64,000 nucleotides of DNA. It comes from Sulfurimonas sp. HSL-3221 (GTDB lineage: Bacteria; Campylobacterota; Campylobacteria; Campylobacterales; Sulfurimonadaceae). Where the stretch lies: NCBI RefSeq assembly GCF_021044585.1, contig NZ_CP087998.1:1984001-2048000 (forward strand). Direction: 5' to 3'. Under the pieces are notes generated by a model. It was given only the letters and a program-made list of their open reading frames with translations. It was not told where the DNA came from and made no database searches. This document shows positions 54,991-63,765 of this stretch, piece after piece. The position numbers were made by a program, and so were the translations under genes. Position 1 is the first letter of the stretch, and every line of letters starts with the position of its first letter.

Positions 54991-55358
54991 TGGTGGAGCT
55001 GTGGAGAATCGAACTCCAGTCCGAAAACAAGCTACCTGCGGCGTCTACATGCTTAGAGAGGTTGTTTGGTTTAACCGGGCTTCACACAACCTGCAAAGCT
55101 AGACCAGGCGAGTCTCGAAGTTCTTCTGCAGATGAGACAAGCTGCAGATATATCTGGAGAAGGGTGATACTTCAAAATCCTTCCTATCCAGAGTCGGAAG
55201 GCGAAGCAGTCCTAAAGGTTAGTTAAAACTTACGCTACAGCGTAAGCAGGACGATAATTTGTATTGTTTGCAGTTATGCAATCTGAGCCGTATAACGGGA
55301 TGCTCAGCCCGGCATGCAACCGTAGGCGACCTGCTCCCGTCGAAACCAGGTCAGCCCC
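54991..55358 (-). ncRNA. ssrA: tmRNA
   Basis: A 368-base RNA read on the minus strand. The 5' GGGGCTG pairs with CAGCTCC before a terminal CCA, and the 3' tRNA-like part has the TTCGATTCTCC T-arm. The tag reading frame starts with the resume codon GCA and encodes ANNTNYRPAYAVA followed by TAA, close in style to the Campylobacter tag (ANN...PAYA). It rescues stalled ribosomes with SmpB. A short open frame over it is not a gene. Confidence 0.95.
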
Positions 55359-55439
55359 GTGTTTAAGTAAACATTCAATTATACCATAATTCCGGAGACG
55401 CCGGAGAAAACGGCGCACCGGCAGGTGTGAAGCGGCTCC

Positions 55440-56714
55440 TTATTTCAGCAGCCAGACTTCGATGCGGCGGTTTGCCGCGCGGCCCTCTTTGGTACCGTTG
55501 TCGGCGATCGGCTGGGACTCGCCCTTGCCTTCGGCGATGATACGGTCTTCGGAAATACCGTTGGCGATCAGGAGTGTTCTGACGCTGTTCGCACGCGCTT
55601 CGGAAAGCCCCTGGTTGTACTTGTCGCTGCCGCGGCTGTCCGTATGGCCGAGGATCTTCACATTGTATGCAGGGCTCTCTTTCAGGAACTCTGCGAATTC
55701 AACGACTTTGCCTTCGGACTCTTTTGCGATGACGGCAGAAGCCGTCTCATAGCGGATCTTCAGGGTCTTGACGACCGGGCAGCCGACCATATCAACCTTG
55801 AACCCTTCCGGCGTGTTCGGACAGTTGTCTTTCAGGTCACTGACGCCGTCGCCGTCGCTGTCCACTGCACATCCAAGCTCATCTACGCTTGCACCTTTCG
55901 GGGTACCGGGGCATTTGTCGGAAGCATCGACCACACCGTCATGGTCGCTGTCAAGCTGACATCCCATCGCATCGACCGTCGCGCCTGCAGGGGTCTCCGG
56001 GCACTTGTCCGCCCCGTCGACCACGCCGTCGTTGTCGCTGTCGAGTGCACATCCGTTCGCATCAACGCTCACGCCGGCTGCCGTGCCGGGACATTTGTCC
56101 GCGTCATCTGCAACCCCGTCGTTGTCGCTGTCCGCCGGTGCCGCAGCGACCTCAGGTGCCGGTTCCGGTGCGGGCTCGGCCGCCGGTTCGGAAGCGCCGA
56201 AAGCAACATTCACACCGGCAAGAACTGCCAGGTTGTTATCCCAGCGGTCGTCATTGTATTTCAGCATATAGAGCGCTTCGAGTTTCAGTGCAACCTCTTC
56301 GGCGATCGGGAACTTAAACCCGAGGCCGGCATCGGCCATCACGCTGTCTTCATTGTCATACTTCAGCTTGGTCATGTTTTCATACCCCAGACCGGCTTTC
56401 ATATAGGGGATCGCCGTCCCGAGCGGACCGTATTCGTGAACACCGTTGAGCATAACACGGGTGATCGTCGTCTGGCCGCCTGCTTTTTTGTAGACGACAT
56501 CCGGCGAATAGAGCAGCTCAAGCTCGGGCTTGATACTCTCAAAAATCGCATTGAACTGGACCGCTGCACCGATCGTCCCCTGCTTGTTCATCTCCAGATT
56601 ACCTTCCGGGATCACTCCACCGACTATCGCCGTCACTTCATAATCTCCTGCTGAAGCCGTTGATGCCAGTACCGCAGCAGTGACCGCAGACATGAAAAAG
56701 CCTAGTTTGCGCAT
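55440..56714 (-). CDS. OmpA-family protein with thrombospondin type 3 repeats
   Basis: A 424-residue outer-membrane protein. After a signal peptide ('VTAAVLASTASAGDYE') comes an eight-strand beta-barrel-like domain (to about residue 165), an Ala/Pro/Glu linker, four 30-residue TSP3-type repeats (residues 195-314, 'DSDNDGVxDxxDKCP...GC') that bind calcium in other proteins, and an OmpA peptidoglycan-binding domain ('VKILGHTDSRGSDKYNQGLSEARANSV'). Likely abundant and structural. AAAGGAG precedes the ATG. Confidence 0.93.
   Translation of the reverse strand: MRKLGFFMSAVTAAVLASTASAGDYEVTAIVGGVIPEGNLEMNKQGTIGAAVQFNAIFESIKPELELLYSPDVVYKKAGGQTTITRVMLNGVHEYGPLGTAIPYMKAGLGYENMTKLKYDNEDSVMADAGLGFKFPIAEEVALKLEALYMLKYNDDRWDNNLAVLAGVNVAFGASEPAAEPAPEPAPEVAAAPADSDNDGVADDADKCPGTAAGVSVDANGCALDSDNDGVVDGADKCPETPAGATVDAMGCQLDSDHDGVVDASDKCPGTPKGASVDELGCAVDSDGDGVSDLKDNCPNTPEGFKVDMVGCPVVKTLKIRYETASAVIAKESEGKVVEFAEFLKESPAYNVKILGHTDSRGSDKYNQGLSEARANSVRTLLIANGISEDRIIAEGKGESQPIADNGTKEGRAANRRIEVWLLK
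55773..56132 (-). repeat. Four tandem 90-bp repeats inside the OmpA-type gene
   Basis: Each 30-codon unit encodes an Asp-rich calcium loop and a conserved Cys pair (DKCP and GC). Spacing is exactly 90 bases in all four units, so slippage or recombination could change the copy number without shifting the frame. Confidence 0.8.
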
Positions 56715-56778
56715 TGTTTCTCCTTTAATTTATAACGAAATTTCCCCTCACTTCATGGGAAGTACGTCATTTTGCTGC

Positions 56779-56784
56779 ATTATA
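56779..56784 (-). promoter_or_regulatory. -10 box of the OmpA-type gene
   Basis: Minus-strand GTGCTATAATGC, about 65 bases before the ATG, followed by an AT-rich leader and the strong ribosome site AAAGGAG. Confidence 0.5.
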
Positions 56785-56886
56785 GCACGTCAAAATCTCA
56801 TACTTAATGACAAAAACAAAAAAATTGATAGCAATTTGATACAAAGAGGAAACAAAAGGAGGAGAGATAAGGATTGCTGATACGGG

Positions 56887-56910
56887 AGCACCGCCCTAAG
56901 GGGCGCTGCT
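56887..56910 (-). terminator. Hairpin at the end of guaA
   Basis: AGCACCGCCC and GGGGCGCTGCT pair with one mismatch around a short loop, directly at the guaA stop codon. There is no T run after it, so it is a weak or factor-dependent terminator at best. Confidence 0.35.
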
Positions 56911-58460
56911 TACTCCCACTCGATTGTTGCAGGCGGCTTGGAGCTGATGTCGTAGACGACGCGGTTGATCCCGTCGACTTCGTTGATGATGCGGCGGCTG
57001 ATGCGCTCGAGCAGGTCGTGCGGGAGGTGCGCGAAGGTCGCCGTCATCCCGTCGACCGCCTCGACGACGCGGACACAGACGGTATTGTCGTAGGTACGGT
57101 TGTCGCCCATGACCCCGACGCTCTTGACGTTTAGCAGCACGGCAAACGCCTGCCATGTGCGGGTGTAGTAACCGCTCGCCTTGAGCTCGTCGAGCAGAAT
57201 GACATCCGCTTCACGCAGCAGGTTGAGGTCAGGCTTGTTGACGTCGCCCATGATACGGATCGCCAGACCCGGTCCTGGGAAGGGGTGGCGGTTGATCATC
57301 GATTCGGGGAGCCCCAGTTCGCGGCCGAGCTTGCGGACTTCATCCTTGAAAAGTTCGCGAAGCGGCTCGATCAGCTCAAAATCCATCCAGTCCGGCAGGC
57401 CGCCGACATTGTGGTGGGATTTGATCGTCTCGGAAGGTCCTTTGACGGAGACGGATTCGATGACGTCGGGGTAGAGGGTACCCTGGGCCAGGAACTTGAT
57501 GCCGGAGTGCTTCTTCGCTTCGGCTTCGAAGACCTCGATGAAAGTGTGTCCGATCGTCTTGCGTTTCGTCTCCGGGTCGGTGACGTTCGCCAGGCGCTCC
57601 AGGAAGAGCTCGGAAGCGTCCGCCACGACGAGGGGGACTTTCAGGTTGACCTTGAAGACCTCCTCGACCTGTTCGCGCTCGCCCTTGCGCAGCAGCCCGT
57701 TGTCGACGAAGACGGGGATCAACTGGTCGCCGATTGCTTCGTACAGCAGCGCCGCGACGACAGAGGAGTCTACCCCGCCGGAGAGCCCGCAGAGGACCTT
57801 GCCGTCACCGACCTGCTCTTTGATCTTCGCGATCTGTTCTTTGAGGAAGTGACCCATATCCCACTTCTCGGTCACGCCGCAGATCTTGCGGGCAAAGTTG
57901 CGCAGCATGAGGTACCCCTCTTCGCTGTGCTGGACTTCCGGGTGGTACTGCATAGCGTAGACGCGCTTCTCCTCGTTCGCGATCGCCGCGAAGGGGGAGT
58001 TGTCGGAGTGGGCGATCGGGGCAAAGCCCTCCGGGAGAACATCAACACGGTCACTGTGGCTCATCCAGACGACACGGCCGTTCTCGCATGATTCGAACAG
58101 CGGGGAGACGTTGCCGTGCTCCTCGTTGATATAGAGCTCCGCCTTGCCGTATTCGTGGTGATCGGAGCGGATGACCGAACCGCCGAAGTCGACGGCGATA
58201 CGCTGCATCCCGTAACAGATACCCATCACGGGGAGGCCGAGGTCGTAGATCGCCTTGTCCACTTCATAGGCGTCTTCGTCGTACACCGAAGCCGGGCCGC
58301 CGCTGAGGATGATCCCTTTGGGATTTTTCGCGGTGATCTCTTCGACCTTGGTGAAGTAGGGAACGATTTCACAGTAGATGCGTTCCTCGCGCAGGCGGCG
58401 TGCAATAAGCTGCGTATACTGCGATCCGAAATCCAGTACGATAATGCTGACGTCTTTCAC
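56910..58460 (-). CDS. guaA: GMP synthase (glutamine-hydrolysing)
   Basis: A 516-residue enzyme converting XMP to GMP. The class I glutaminase has '[17 protein letters not shown]' (Cys near residue 82) and '[17 protein letters not shown]'; the ATP-pyrophosphatase has '[22 protein letters not shown]' near residue 228; the C-terminal dimerisation domain ends '[13 protein letters not shown]'. The GTG at 58460 has AAAGGT six bases before it; the frame stays open for 37 more codons through the GC-rich element, which is unlikely to be translated. Confidence 0.96.
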   Translation of the reverse strand: MKDVSIIVLDFGSQYTQLIARRLREERIYCEIVPYFTKVEEITAKNPKGIILSGGPASVYDEDAYEVDKAIYDLGLPVMGICYGMQRIAVDFGGSVIRSDHHEYGKAELYINEEHGNVSPLFESCENGRVVWMSHSDRVDVLPEGFAPIAHSDNSPFAAIANEEKRVYAMQYHPEVQHSEEGYLMLRNFARKICGVTEKWDMGHFLKEQIAKIKEQVGDGKVLCGLSGGVDSSVVAALLYEAIGDQLIPVFVDNGLLRKGEREQVEEVFKVNLKVPLVVADASELFLERLANVTDPETKRKTIGHTFIEVFEAEAKKHSGIKFLAQGTLYPDVIESVSVKGPSETIKSHHNVGGLPDWMDFELIEPLRELFKDEVRKLGRELGLPESMINRHPFPGPGLAIRIMGDVNKPDLNLLREADVILLDELKASGYYTRTWQAFAVLLNVKSVGVMGDNRTYDNTVCVRVVEAVDGMTATFAHLPHDLLERISRRIINEVDGINRVVYDISSKPPATIEWE

Positions 58461-58530
58461 GGTAAGACCTTTATGAATGGTTGATTGATAATGAAAGGAT
58501 AGCTTAAAAGGGGTTAGATTTGGGTTAGTG

Positions 58531-58586
58531 TCGGGCGGTGCGCCGGAGGGGTGTTCCGCCCCGGCAGGCAACGCCGAAAGAGGCGC
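58531..58586 (+). repeat. GC-rich intergenic element, copy C, between guaA and nhaD
   Basis: The plus strand holds GGGCGGTGCGCCGGAGGGG and TGTTCCGCCCCGGCA. The second block matches copy A exactly over 15 bases, while GGTGCGC and CGGAGG resemble the other strand of copy A. GGGG-TGTTCCG-CCCC and GGGCGG/CCGCCC can form hairpins. It also overlaps the region where nhaD transcription should end. Confidence 0.45.
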
Positions 58587-59894
58587 CTAGTAGAGGCCGA
58601 GGATCTCAAACTGGATGTACCAGAGCAGCAGCGAGAGGAGATAGCCCGCCAGGATCGTCCAGGCATATTTCATATGCGCGCCGAAGGTGTAGATCCCGCG
58701 CAGACGCCCCATGACGCCGACGCCGGCTGCGGATCCGAAACTGATCAGGCTTCCGCCTATTCCCGCCGTCATGGTCACGAGCATCCACTGGTCCAGCCCC
58801 ATCTCCGGGCTCGCTTTGAGGATCGCGCTCATGACCGGGACGTTGTCGACGATCGCCGAGAGGAAGCCGACGCCGATGTTCGACGCCGTCGCACCGATCA
58901 CCCCGTAGAGATCGTGGATGTAGTTGAGAAAACCGACATAGTGCAGCGCACCGACGGCGGAGAGGATTCCGAAGAAGAAGAGCAGCGTATCGTTCTCGAT
59001 CTTCTGCATATTGACGAAGATATCGAACGAATCGCGCTTCTGCTTCGTCAGGCGGAAAGAGTAGAGCTTGAGCAGCGCCAGACCGAAGACCATGCCCCAC
59101 ATCGCCGGGAAGTGGAAGAACTGGTGTCCCAGGACCGCGATGACGATCGTTGCAGCGCCCAGGTAAACAACCGTCATCCCGCCGTCGCGCATCTGCGGTG
59201 CCGCTTCGCTGCTCGCGTCAAACGCCGGTGCACCCGCCGGAACGAAACGGGCCAGCAGCCATGCCGTCAGGACCCAGCCGCCGATGGAGGGGACGAAGAG
59301 GAAAAGGAAGTCGATAAATTCGCCCTTCTGCGCCGTCCACGCCATCAGCGTTGTGATATCCCCAAAGGGGCTCCAGGCACCACCGGCGTTGGCCGCCACG
59401 ACGATATTGATCGCCCCCGGTACGAGGAACTTGTGGTTGTCACGGTCGATCGTGAAGAGTACCGTCGAAAGGATCAGCGCCGTGGTGAGGTTGTCGGCTA
59501 CCGGCGAAATGAAGAAAGCCAGCAGGCCCGTCAGCCAGAAAAGTTTCTTGTAGCTGTATCCCTTGGAGACGAGCTTGTATTTCAAGACGTCAAAAACGCC
59601 CCGTTCGATCAGGGTCTCGATGAAAGTCATCGCCACGAACAGGAAGAAGAATATCTCCGCGATCTCCTCGATCAGCGTGCGCATCTCCTCGTGCAGCGGG
59701 TCCGGAGAGAGCCCGTTGAGCGCATAATAGATCCCGATCAGCATAAACGAGAACGTCCCGATGAACAGCGCCGGCTTGGCCTTGTTCAACTCATATTTTT
59801 CTTCCGTTGCAATAAAATAATAGCCGATGATAAAGACGGCCAGCACGGCGATCCCGACCCACGTCGAGGTCAGGTCAAGCATGGTATCATGCAT
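58587..59894 (-). CDS. nhaD: NhaD-type Na+/H+ antiporter
   Basis: A 435-residue inner-membrane protein with eleven or more hydrophobic helices. Segments 'LLAFFISPVADNLTTALILSTVLF' and 'INIVVAANAGGAWSPFGDITTLMAW', with Asp/Asn/Thr in helices, and 'FLSAIVDNVPVMSAIL' are typical of the NhaD branch of the ion-transporter superfamily. It exports Na+ in exchange for protons. GGGAG precedes the ATG. It lies 126 bases upstream of the guaA start on the same strand. Confidence 0.9.
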   Translation of the reverse strand: MHDTMLDLTSTWVGIAVLAVFIIGYYFIATEEKYELNKAKPALFIGTFSFMLIGIYYALNGLSPDPLHEEMRTLIEEIAEIFFFLFVAMTFIETLIERGVFDVLKYKLVSKGYSYKKLFWLTGLLAFFISPVADNLTTALILSTVLFTIDRDNHKFLVPGAINIVVAANAGGAWSPFGDITTLMAWTAQKGEFIDFLFLFVPSIGGWVLTAWLLARFVPAGAPAFDASSEAAPQMRDGGMTVVYLGAATIVIAVLGHQFFHFPAMWGMVFGLALLKLYSFRLTKQKRDSFDIFVNMQKIENDTLLFFFGILSAVGALHYVGFLNYIHDLYGVIGATASNIGVGFLSAIVDNVPVMSAILKASPEMGLDQWMLVTMTAGIGGSLISFGSAAGVGVMGRLRGIYTFGAHMKYAWTILAGYLLSLLLWYIQFEILGLY

Positions 59895-59943
59895 ATAAAA
59901 CTCCCAATTGAAATATATTTCACACCTCCAACGGTGTCATGAC

Positions 59944-61383
59944 TCAGTTTTCGCGGTAATGGACCCCGACCGATTCTTCCCTGGCCAGGGCGGCGCGGAC
60001 GATCTCGTGCGCCGTCAACAAGCGCAATCTCAGCATCCGGCCGATCGGGGAAGCAAGCATGGCGTCGAGCGTGGCCAGTGCTTCCTGGAGCCCTTCTGTC
60101 GTCCGGACAATGGAAACGAATTTCCACATTATACGGCGCAGCTGCTCCTTTTTCTCTTTGTCCCCCTCGACAAACAGGGGCTCATCTCCCGGGGCGAAAG
60201 GGGTGGAACAGCGGCTCCCCGCTTCGCTCAGCAGCGCCGCGGTCGCGCGTTTGGCGAAGACCAGCCCCTCCAGCAGCGAGTTGCTGGCCAGACGGTTGGC
60301 GCCGTGGACCCCCGTCGACGCCGCTTCACCAATGGCGTAAAGGCCCTTGATACCGGCAACGTGGCCCTCCAGGTCCGTCTTGATCCCGCCGATGGCGTAG
60401 TGAAACGCCGGGGAGACCGGCACCCGGTCTTTGGGGACGTCAAAGCCCATATCCCGCAGGTTGGCGCTGATATTGGGGAAGCGTTTGTGGAAATAGGCCG
60501 GATCGAACTCCCGGAAGGAGAGGTAGATCTGCTTTTTCGTCTTGCGGCGGTAGTCGAAAAGCGCCCGGCTGACGATGTCGCGGGGGGCAAGTTCGCCCCG
60601 GGGGTCGTAATCGAAGAGGAAACGGTAACCGTCTTCATCCTCGACCTGCGCCCCCTCGCCGCGCAGCGCTTCGCTGAGCAGCTGCTTCTGCACGGACTGG
60701 TTGCCGAGGTAGACCGTCGGGTGGAACTGCATCATCTCCATATTTTCGAGGGCGATCCCCTTTTCGACACAGATGCCCTGGATGTCTCCGCTGATGCTGT
60801 AGGCGTTCGTGTGAAAACGGTAGAGCGAACCCACCCCGCCGCTGGCGAGGATCACCTGGTGCGCGAGGATCACTTTGCGCTCGCCCTTGTAAACGACCTC
60901 GACCCCGCAGATCTGCCCCTCCTCGATGAGAAAATCGATGACGGTGGCGTTGGCCAGCATGGGGTGGGGGTTGTTCAGCAGCAGGAAATGGTGGAGGTGC
61001 CGACCCGTCGCATCGCCGCCCGCATGCAGGATCCGGTCGGCGGAGTGCGCCGCCTCTTTGGTATAGAGCAGACGCCCGTTCTCCCCCGTATCGAACTTGA
61101 AACCGCGTGCCATCAGGTCACGGACCACGGTCTGCGAGGTTTCGCTCAGCACCCGGACCGCCTCCTCGTTGCACATGCCCGCACCCGCTTCGAGGGTGTC
61201 TTTGATATGAATGGGGATGTCGGCGTCGTTGCGCGCCGTCGTCACGCCGCCCTGGGCGTAATAGGTGTTGCACTCCCAGGGGCGGGTCTTGTTGATCAGA
61301 AGCACTTTTTTGTCGGTGGGAATGTTCAGCGCGGCGTAGAGTCCGGCGACCCCGGCACCGATGATGAGGACGTCATACTGCAT
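59944..61383 (-). CDS. nadB: L-aspartate oxidase
   Basis: A 479-residue flavoprotein oxidising aspartate to iminoaspartate in NAD synthesis. It has the FAD site 'DVLIIGAGVAGLYAALNI', 'YYAQGGVTTARNDADIPIHIKDTLEAGAGMCNEEAV', the catalytic Arg region 'RDIVSRALFDYRRKTKKQIYLSFREF', 'GGIKTDLEGHVAGIKGLYAIGEAASTGVHGANRLASNSLLEGLVF'. The fumarate-reductase C-terminal domain is shortened. nadA and nadC are not here. Confidence 0.94.
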   Translation of the reverse strand: MQYDVLIIGAGVAGLYAALNIPTDKKVLLINKTRPWECNTYYAQGGVTTARNDADIPIHIKDTLEAGAGMCNEEAVRVLSETSQTVVRDLMARGFKFDTGENGRLLYTKEAAHSADRILHAGGDATGRHLHHFLLLNNPHPMLANATVIDFLIEEGQICGVEVVYKGERKVILAHQVILASGGVGSLYRFHTNAYSISGDIQGICVEKGIALENMEMMQFHPTVYLGNQSVQKQLLSEALRGEGAQVEDEDGYRFLFDYDPRGELAPRDIVSRALFDYRRKTKKQIYLSFREFDPAYFHKRFPNISANLRDMGFDVPKDRVPVSPAFHYAIGGIKTDLEGHVAGIKGLYAIGEAASTGVHGANRLASNSLLEGLVFAKRATAALLSEAGSRCSTPFAPGDEPLFVEGDKEKKEQLRRIMWKFVSIVRTTEGLQEALATLDAMLASPIGRMLRLRLLTAHEIVRAALAREESVGVHYREN

Positions 61384-61460
61384 CAGCGCACCTTTTGCGG
61401 GGCTTCGTAGTAGGGATTACCTTTGTAGCCGCATCCAGAAAGGCTTAACAGGCAAACCGC

Positions 61461-61466
61461 TATAAT
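61461..61466 (+). promoter_or_regulatory. -10 box six bases before the ATG of the DUF721-like gene
   Basis: CCGCTATAATCATCAT runs straight into the ATG at 61473. As at waaC and pepP, the transcript should be leaderless. Confidence 0.5.
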
Positions 61467-61472
61467 CATCAT

Positions 61473-61937
61473 ATGAAAAATGCTTCGCATATTCTCGCTT
61501 CGCTGCGGCAAAAGCCGTCGTTTTCAAAATTGGCGCACTTCGAGTGCATCCGCCGCATCCAGGGGCTTTTTCCCCCGCATCTGCAGCGGCTGGTGCGGTA
61601 CGGCTATTTTCACAACAAAATACTCTATTTTGTCCTTAGCCATCCGGGCGCCAAACAGGAGTTCGATAATATCATTGCATCGATTAAAGCCCCTTTAAAA
61701 CTCTATACGCCGCCGGAGTGCCGGGAGCACCTGCCCGAGGACATCCGCGCCTTCGTCACCCACCGCATCGAAGCGGCAAAAAGCGAAGACAAGGGGATGA
61801 TACGCGACAGCGAAACCCACTACACCGAACGCTCGGAAGGCGCCTTCGGCAACGAAGCCCACCACCCCGAACTGCACCGTCTCATCGAACGGATCAGAGA
61901 ACACATCCATGCTCGAACAGATTCAGAACCTGCCTGA
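61473..61937 (+). CDS. DUF721 / DciA-like protein (tentative)
   Basis: A 154-residue protein starting 'ASHILASLRQKPSFSKLAHFECIRRIQGLFPPHLQRLVRYGYFHNKILYFVLSHPGAKQEFDN', which has the shape of a DUF721 domain (KH-like fold with a 'L..GVL.V.V.S.....EL' pattern), the family of the helicase loader DciA. The C-terminal tail is acidic, His/Glu-rich and probably disordered. The match is by eye and uncertain. It overlaps uvrC by 29 bases, so the two are coupled. Confidence 0.5.
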   Translation: MKNASHILASLRQKPSFSKLAHFECIRRIQGLFPPHLQRLVRYGYFHNKILYFVLSHPGAKQEFDNIIASIKAPLKLYTPPECREHLPEDIRAFVTHRIEAAKSEDKGMIRDSETHYTERSEGAFGNEAHHPELHRLIERIREHIHARTDSEPA

Positions 61938-63705
61938 CCGTCCCGGCGTCTACCACTACTACGACGCCGGCGGCCACCTGCTCTACGTCGGCAAGGCCAA
62001 GAGCCTGAAGAAAAGGGTGAAGAGCTATTTCCGCTTTACCCCCGTGCTAGCCCCCAACCCGACCCTCTCCCCCCGCATCCGCAAGATGCTCGGCGAAACC
62101 GTTTCACTGAACTATATCGTCGTCGAAAGCGAACACGACGCCCTGATCCTGGAAAACTCTCTGATCAAGCAGCTCAAGCCCAAATACAACATCCTGCTGC
62201 GCGACGACAAGACCTACCCCTATATCTACATCGATCGCGCCCTCCCCTTCCCCCGTTTCGAGATCACGCGCAAAGTCATTACCGGCAGTCGTATCGAATA
62301 TTTCGGCCCCTATTCCGTCGGGGCGCGGGACATCCTCGACTCTCTCTACGACCTCGTACCGCTCGTGCAGAAGCAGAGCTGCCTCGGCGGGGGGAAGACC
62401 TGCCTTTTCTACCAGATGAAACAGTGCCTCGGCCCCTGCGAAGGACTGGTGACGCCGGAGGCTTACGCCGCCCTTATCGACGAGGCCAAGAGCCTTATCG
62501 ATTCCAAACGGAAACTGCTCTCCCGCCTGGAGGCGCGGATGGCTTTTTACGCCGAATCGCTTCGCTTCGAAGAGGCGGCGAAACTGCGCGACCGGATCGA
62601 ACGGATCGAGCGCAGCGAACAGCTCTCCAAGATTGACCTGGCCAACGCCGCGGACTACGATATCTTTGCCGTCGCCCACAACGACAAATATGCCGCCATC
62701 GTCCGCCTCTTCATGCGACGGGGCAAGATCGTCTCCTCCGCGTTCGACACGATCCGCATTAATGCGCTTTTCGACCCCGGCGAACTCTATGAACGTACCC
62801 TGCTGGAGTTCTACGTCCATGACCAGCCCCCCATCGTCGCCCCCATCCTCGTTGCGGATGATTTCGATACCCGCGAGTGGGTCGCATCGGCGCTCTCAAA
62901 ACACCTGGGGCGCAAAGTACAGATCCATGTCCCCCAGCGCGGCGAAAAACGCAAAGTGATCGATACCGCGCGCCTCAATGCCGAGGAGCTGCTCCAGAAG
63001 CAGCGGCATACGGGGGCCGAACGGACCGCGGAAGCCCTGCAGGAGCTCTGCGGACTCTCCGCCTTCCCCGAACGCGTCGAGGTCTTCGACAACTCCCACC
63101 TCGCCGGGGTCGCGCCCGTCGGTGCCATGATCGTGGCCGAAAAGGGGACGTTCCTCAAAAAGGCCTACCGCCACTACCACCTCGACTCACGGGACGAGTA
63201 CGCCCAGATGCGCGAAATGCTGACCCGCCGGATCGAGGGTTTCGGCGCCAACCCGCCGCCGGACCTCTGGATCATCGACGGAGGGCGCACCCTGCTGCTG
63301 CTGGCGACGGACCTTCTCGCCTCCGCCGGGGTCAACCTCGATGTCATCGCTGTCAGCAAGGAAAAAATCGATGCCAAAGCACACCGCGCGAAAGGCAAAG
63401 CCGCCGACCTGATCCATACGTTTGAGGAGACCCTGAGACTCCCGACGACCGACCCCCGTCTGCACTGGGTACAGCGGCTGCGGGATGAAGCCCACCGCTT
63501 TGCTATCACCTTTCACAAAAAGCAACGAGAAAAGGAGGCAAAAAGTTCAAATCTCCTGCAACTGAAGGGCATTTCCGAGGCCAAGGTCAAAAAACTTCTC
63601 AACCATTTCGGTACCTTTGAAGCCGTTTATGCAGCCCCCGAAGAGGAACTCGCCGCCCTCCTCAACATTGCTGATGCAAAAAAGATCAAAAACAGTTATC
63701 GATAA
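61909..63705 (+). CDS. uvrC: Excinuclease ABC subunit C
   Basis: A 598-residue nucleotide-excision-repair nuclease. The N-terminal GIY-YIG domain is 'LPDRPGVYHYYDAGGHLLYVGKAKSLKKRVKSYF', the UVR motif is 'LEARMAFYAESLRFEEAAKLRDRIERIE' near residue 205, the RNase-H-like second nuclease has 'RVEVFDNSHLAGVAPVGAMI' and 'LWIIDGGRTLLLLA', and the C-terminal HhH is 'LLQLKGISEAKVKKLLNHFG'. Length is normal. Confidence 0.96.
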   Translation: MLEQIQNLPDRPGVYHYYDAGGHLLYVGKAKSLKKRVKSYFRFTPVLAPNPTLSPRIRKMLGETVSLNYIVVESEHDALILENSLIKQLKPKYNILLRDDKTYPYIYIDRALPFPRFEITRKVITGSRIEYFGPYSVGARDILDSLYDLVPLVQKQSCLGGGKTCLFYQMKQCLGPCEGLVTPEAYAALIDEAKSLIDSKRKLLSRLEARMAFYAESLRFEEAAKLRDRIERIERSEQLSKIDLANAADYDIFAVAHNDKYAAIVRLFMRRGKIVSSAFDTIRINALFDPGELYERTLLEFYVHDQPPIVAPILVADDFDTREWVASALSKHLGRKVQIHVPQRGEKRKVIDTARLNAEELLQKQRHTGAERTAEALQELCGLSAFPERVEVFDNSHLAGVAPVGAMIVAEKGTFLKKAYRHYHLDSRDEYAQMREMLTRRIEGFGANPPPDLWIIDGGRTLLLLATDLLASAGVNLDVIAVSKEKIDAKAHRAKGKAADLIHTFEETLRLPTTDPRLHWVQRLRDEAHRFAITFHKKQREKEAKSSNLLQLKGISEAKVKKLLNHFGTFEAVYAAPEEELAALLNIADAKKIKNSYR

Positions 63706-63765
63706 GTTGCATTTTGCGGTTAATATGCTATATTTATCCAGACACAAATTAAAACAAGGCCGACT

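Noticed and set aside
55230-55418. Short ORF in the tmRNA region
   Set aside because: It contains the tmRNA tag in frame but extends through the structured RNA; the locus is ssrA.
55773-56132. Possible CRISPR-like array
   Set aside because: The periodic 90-bp units are coding repeats of a TSP3 domain, with no separate spacers and no cas genes.
58551-61410. Two long plus-strand ORFs opposite nhaD and nadB
   Set aside because: Antisense shadows of well-supported genes; sequences are low-complexity, charged and without motifs.
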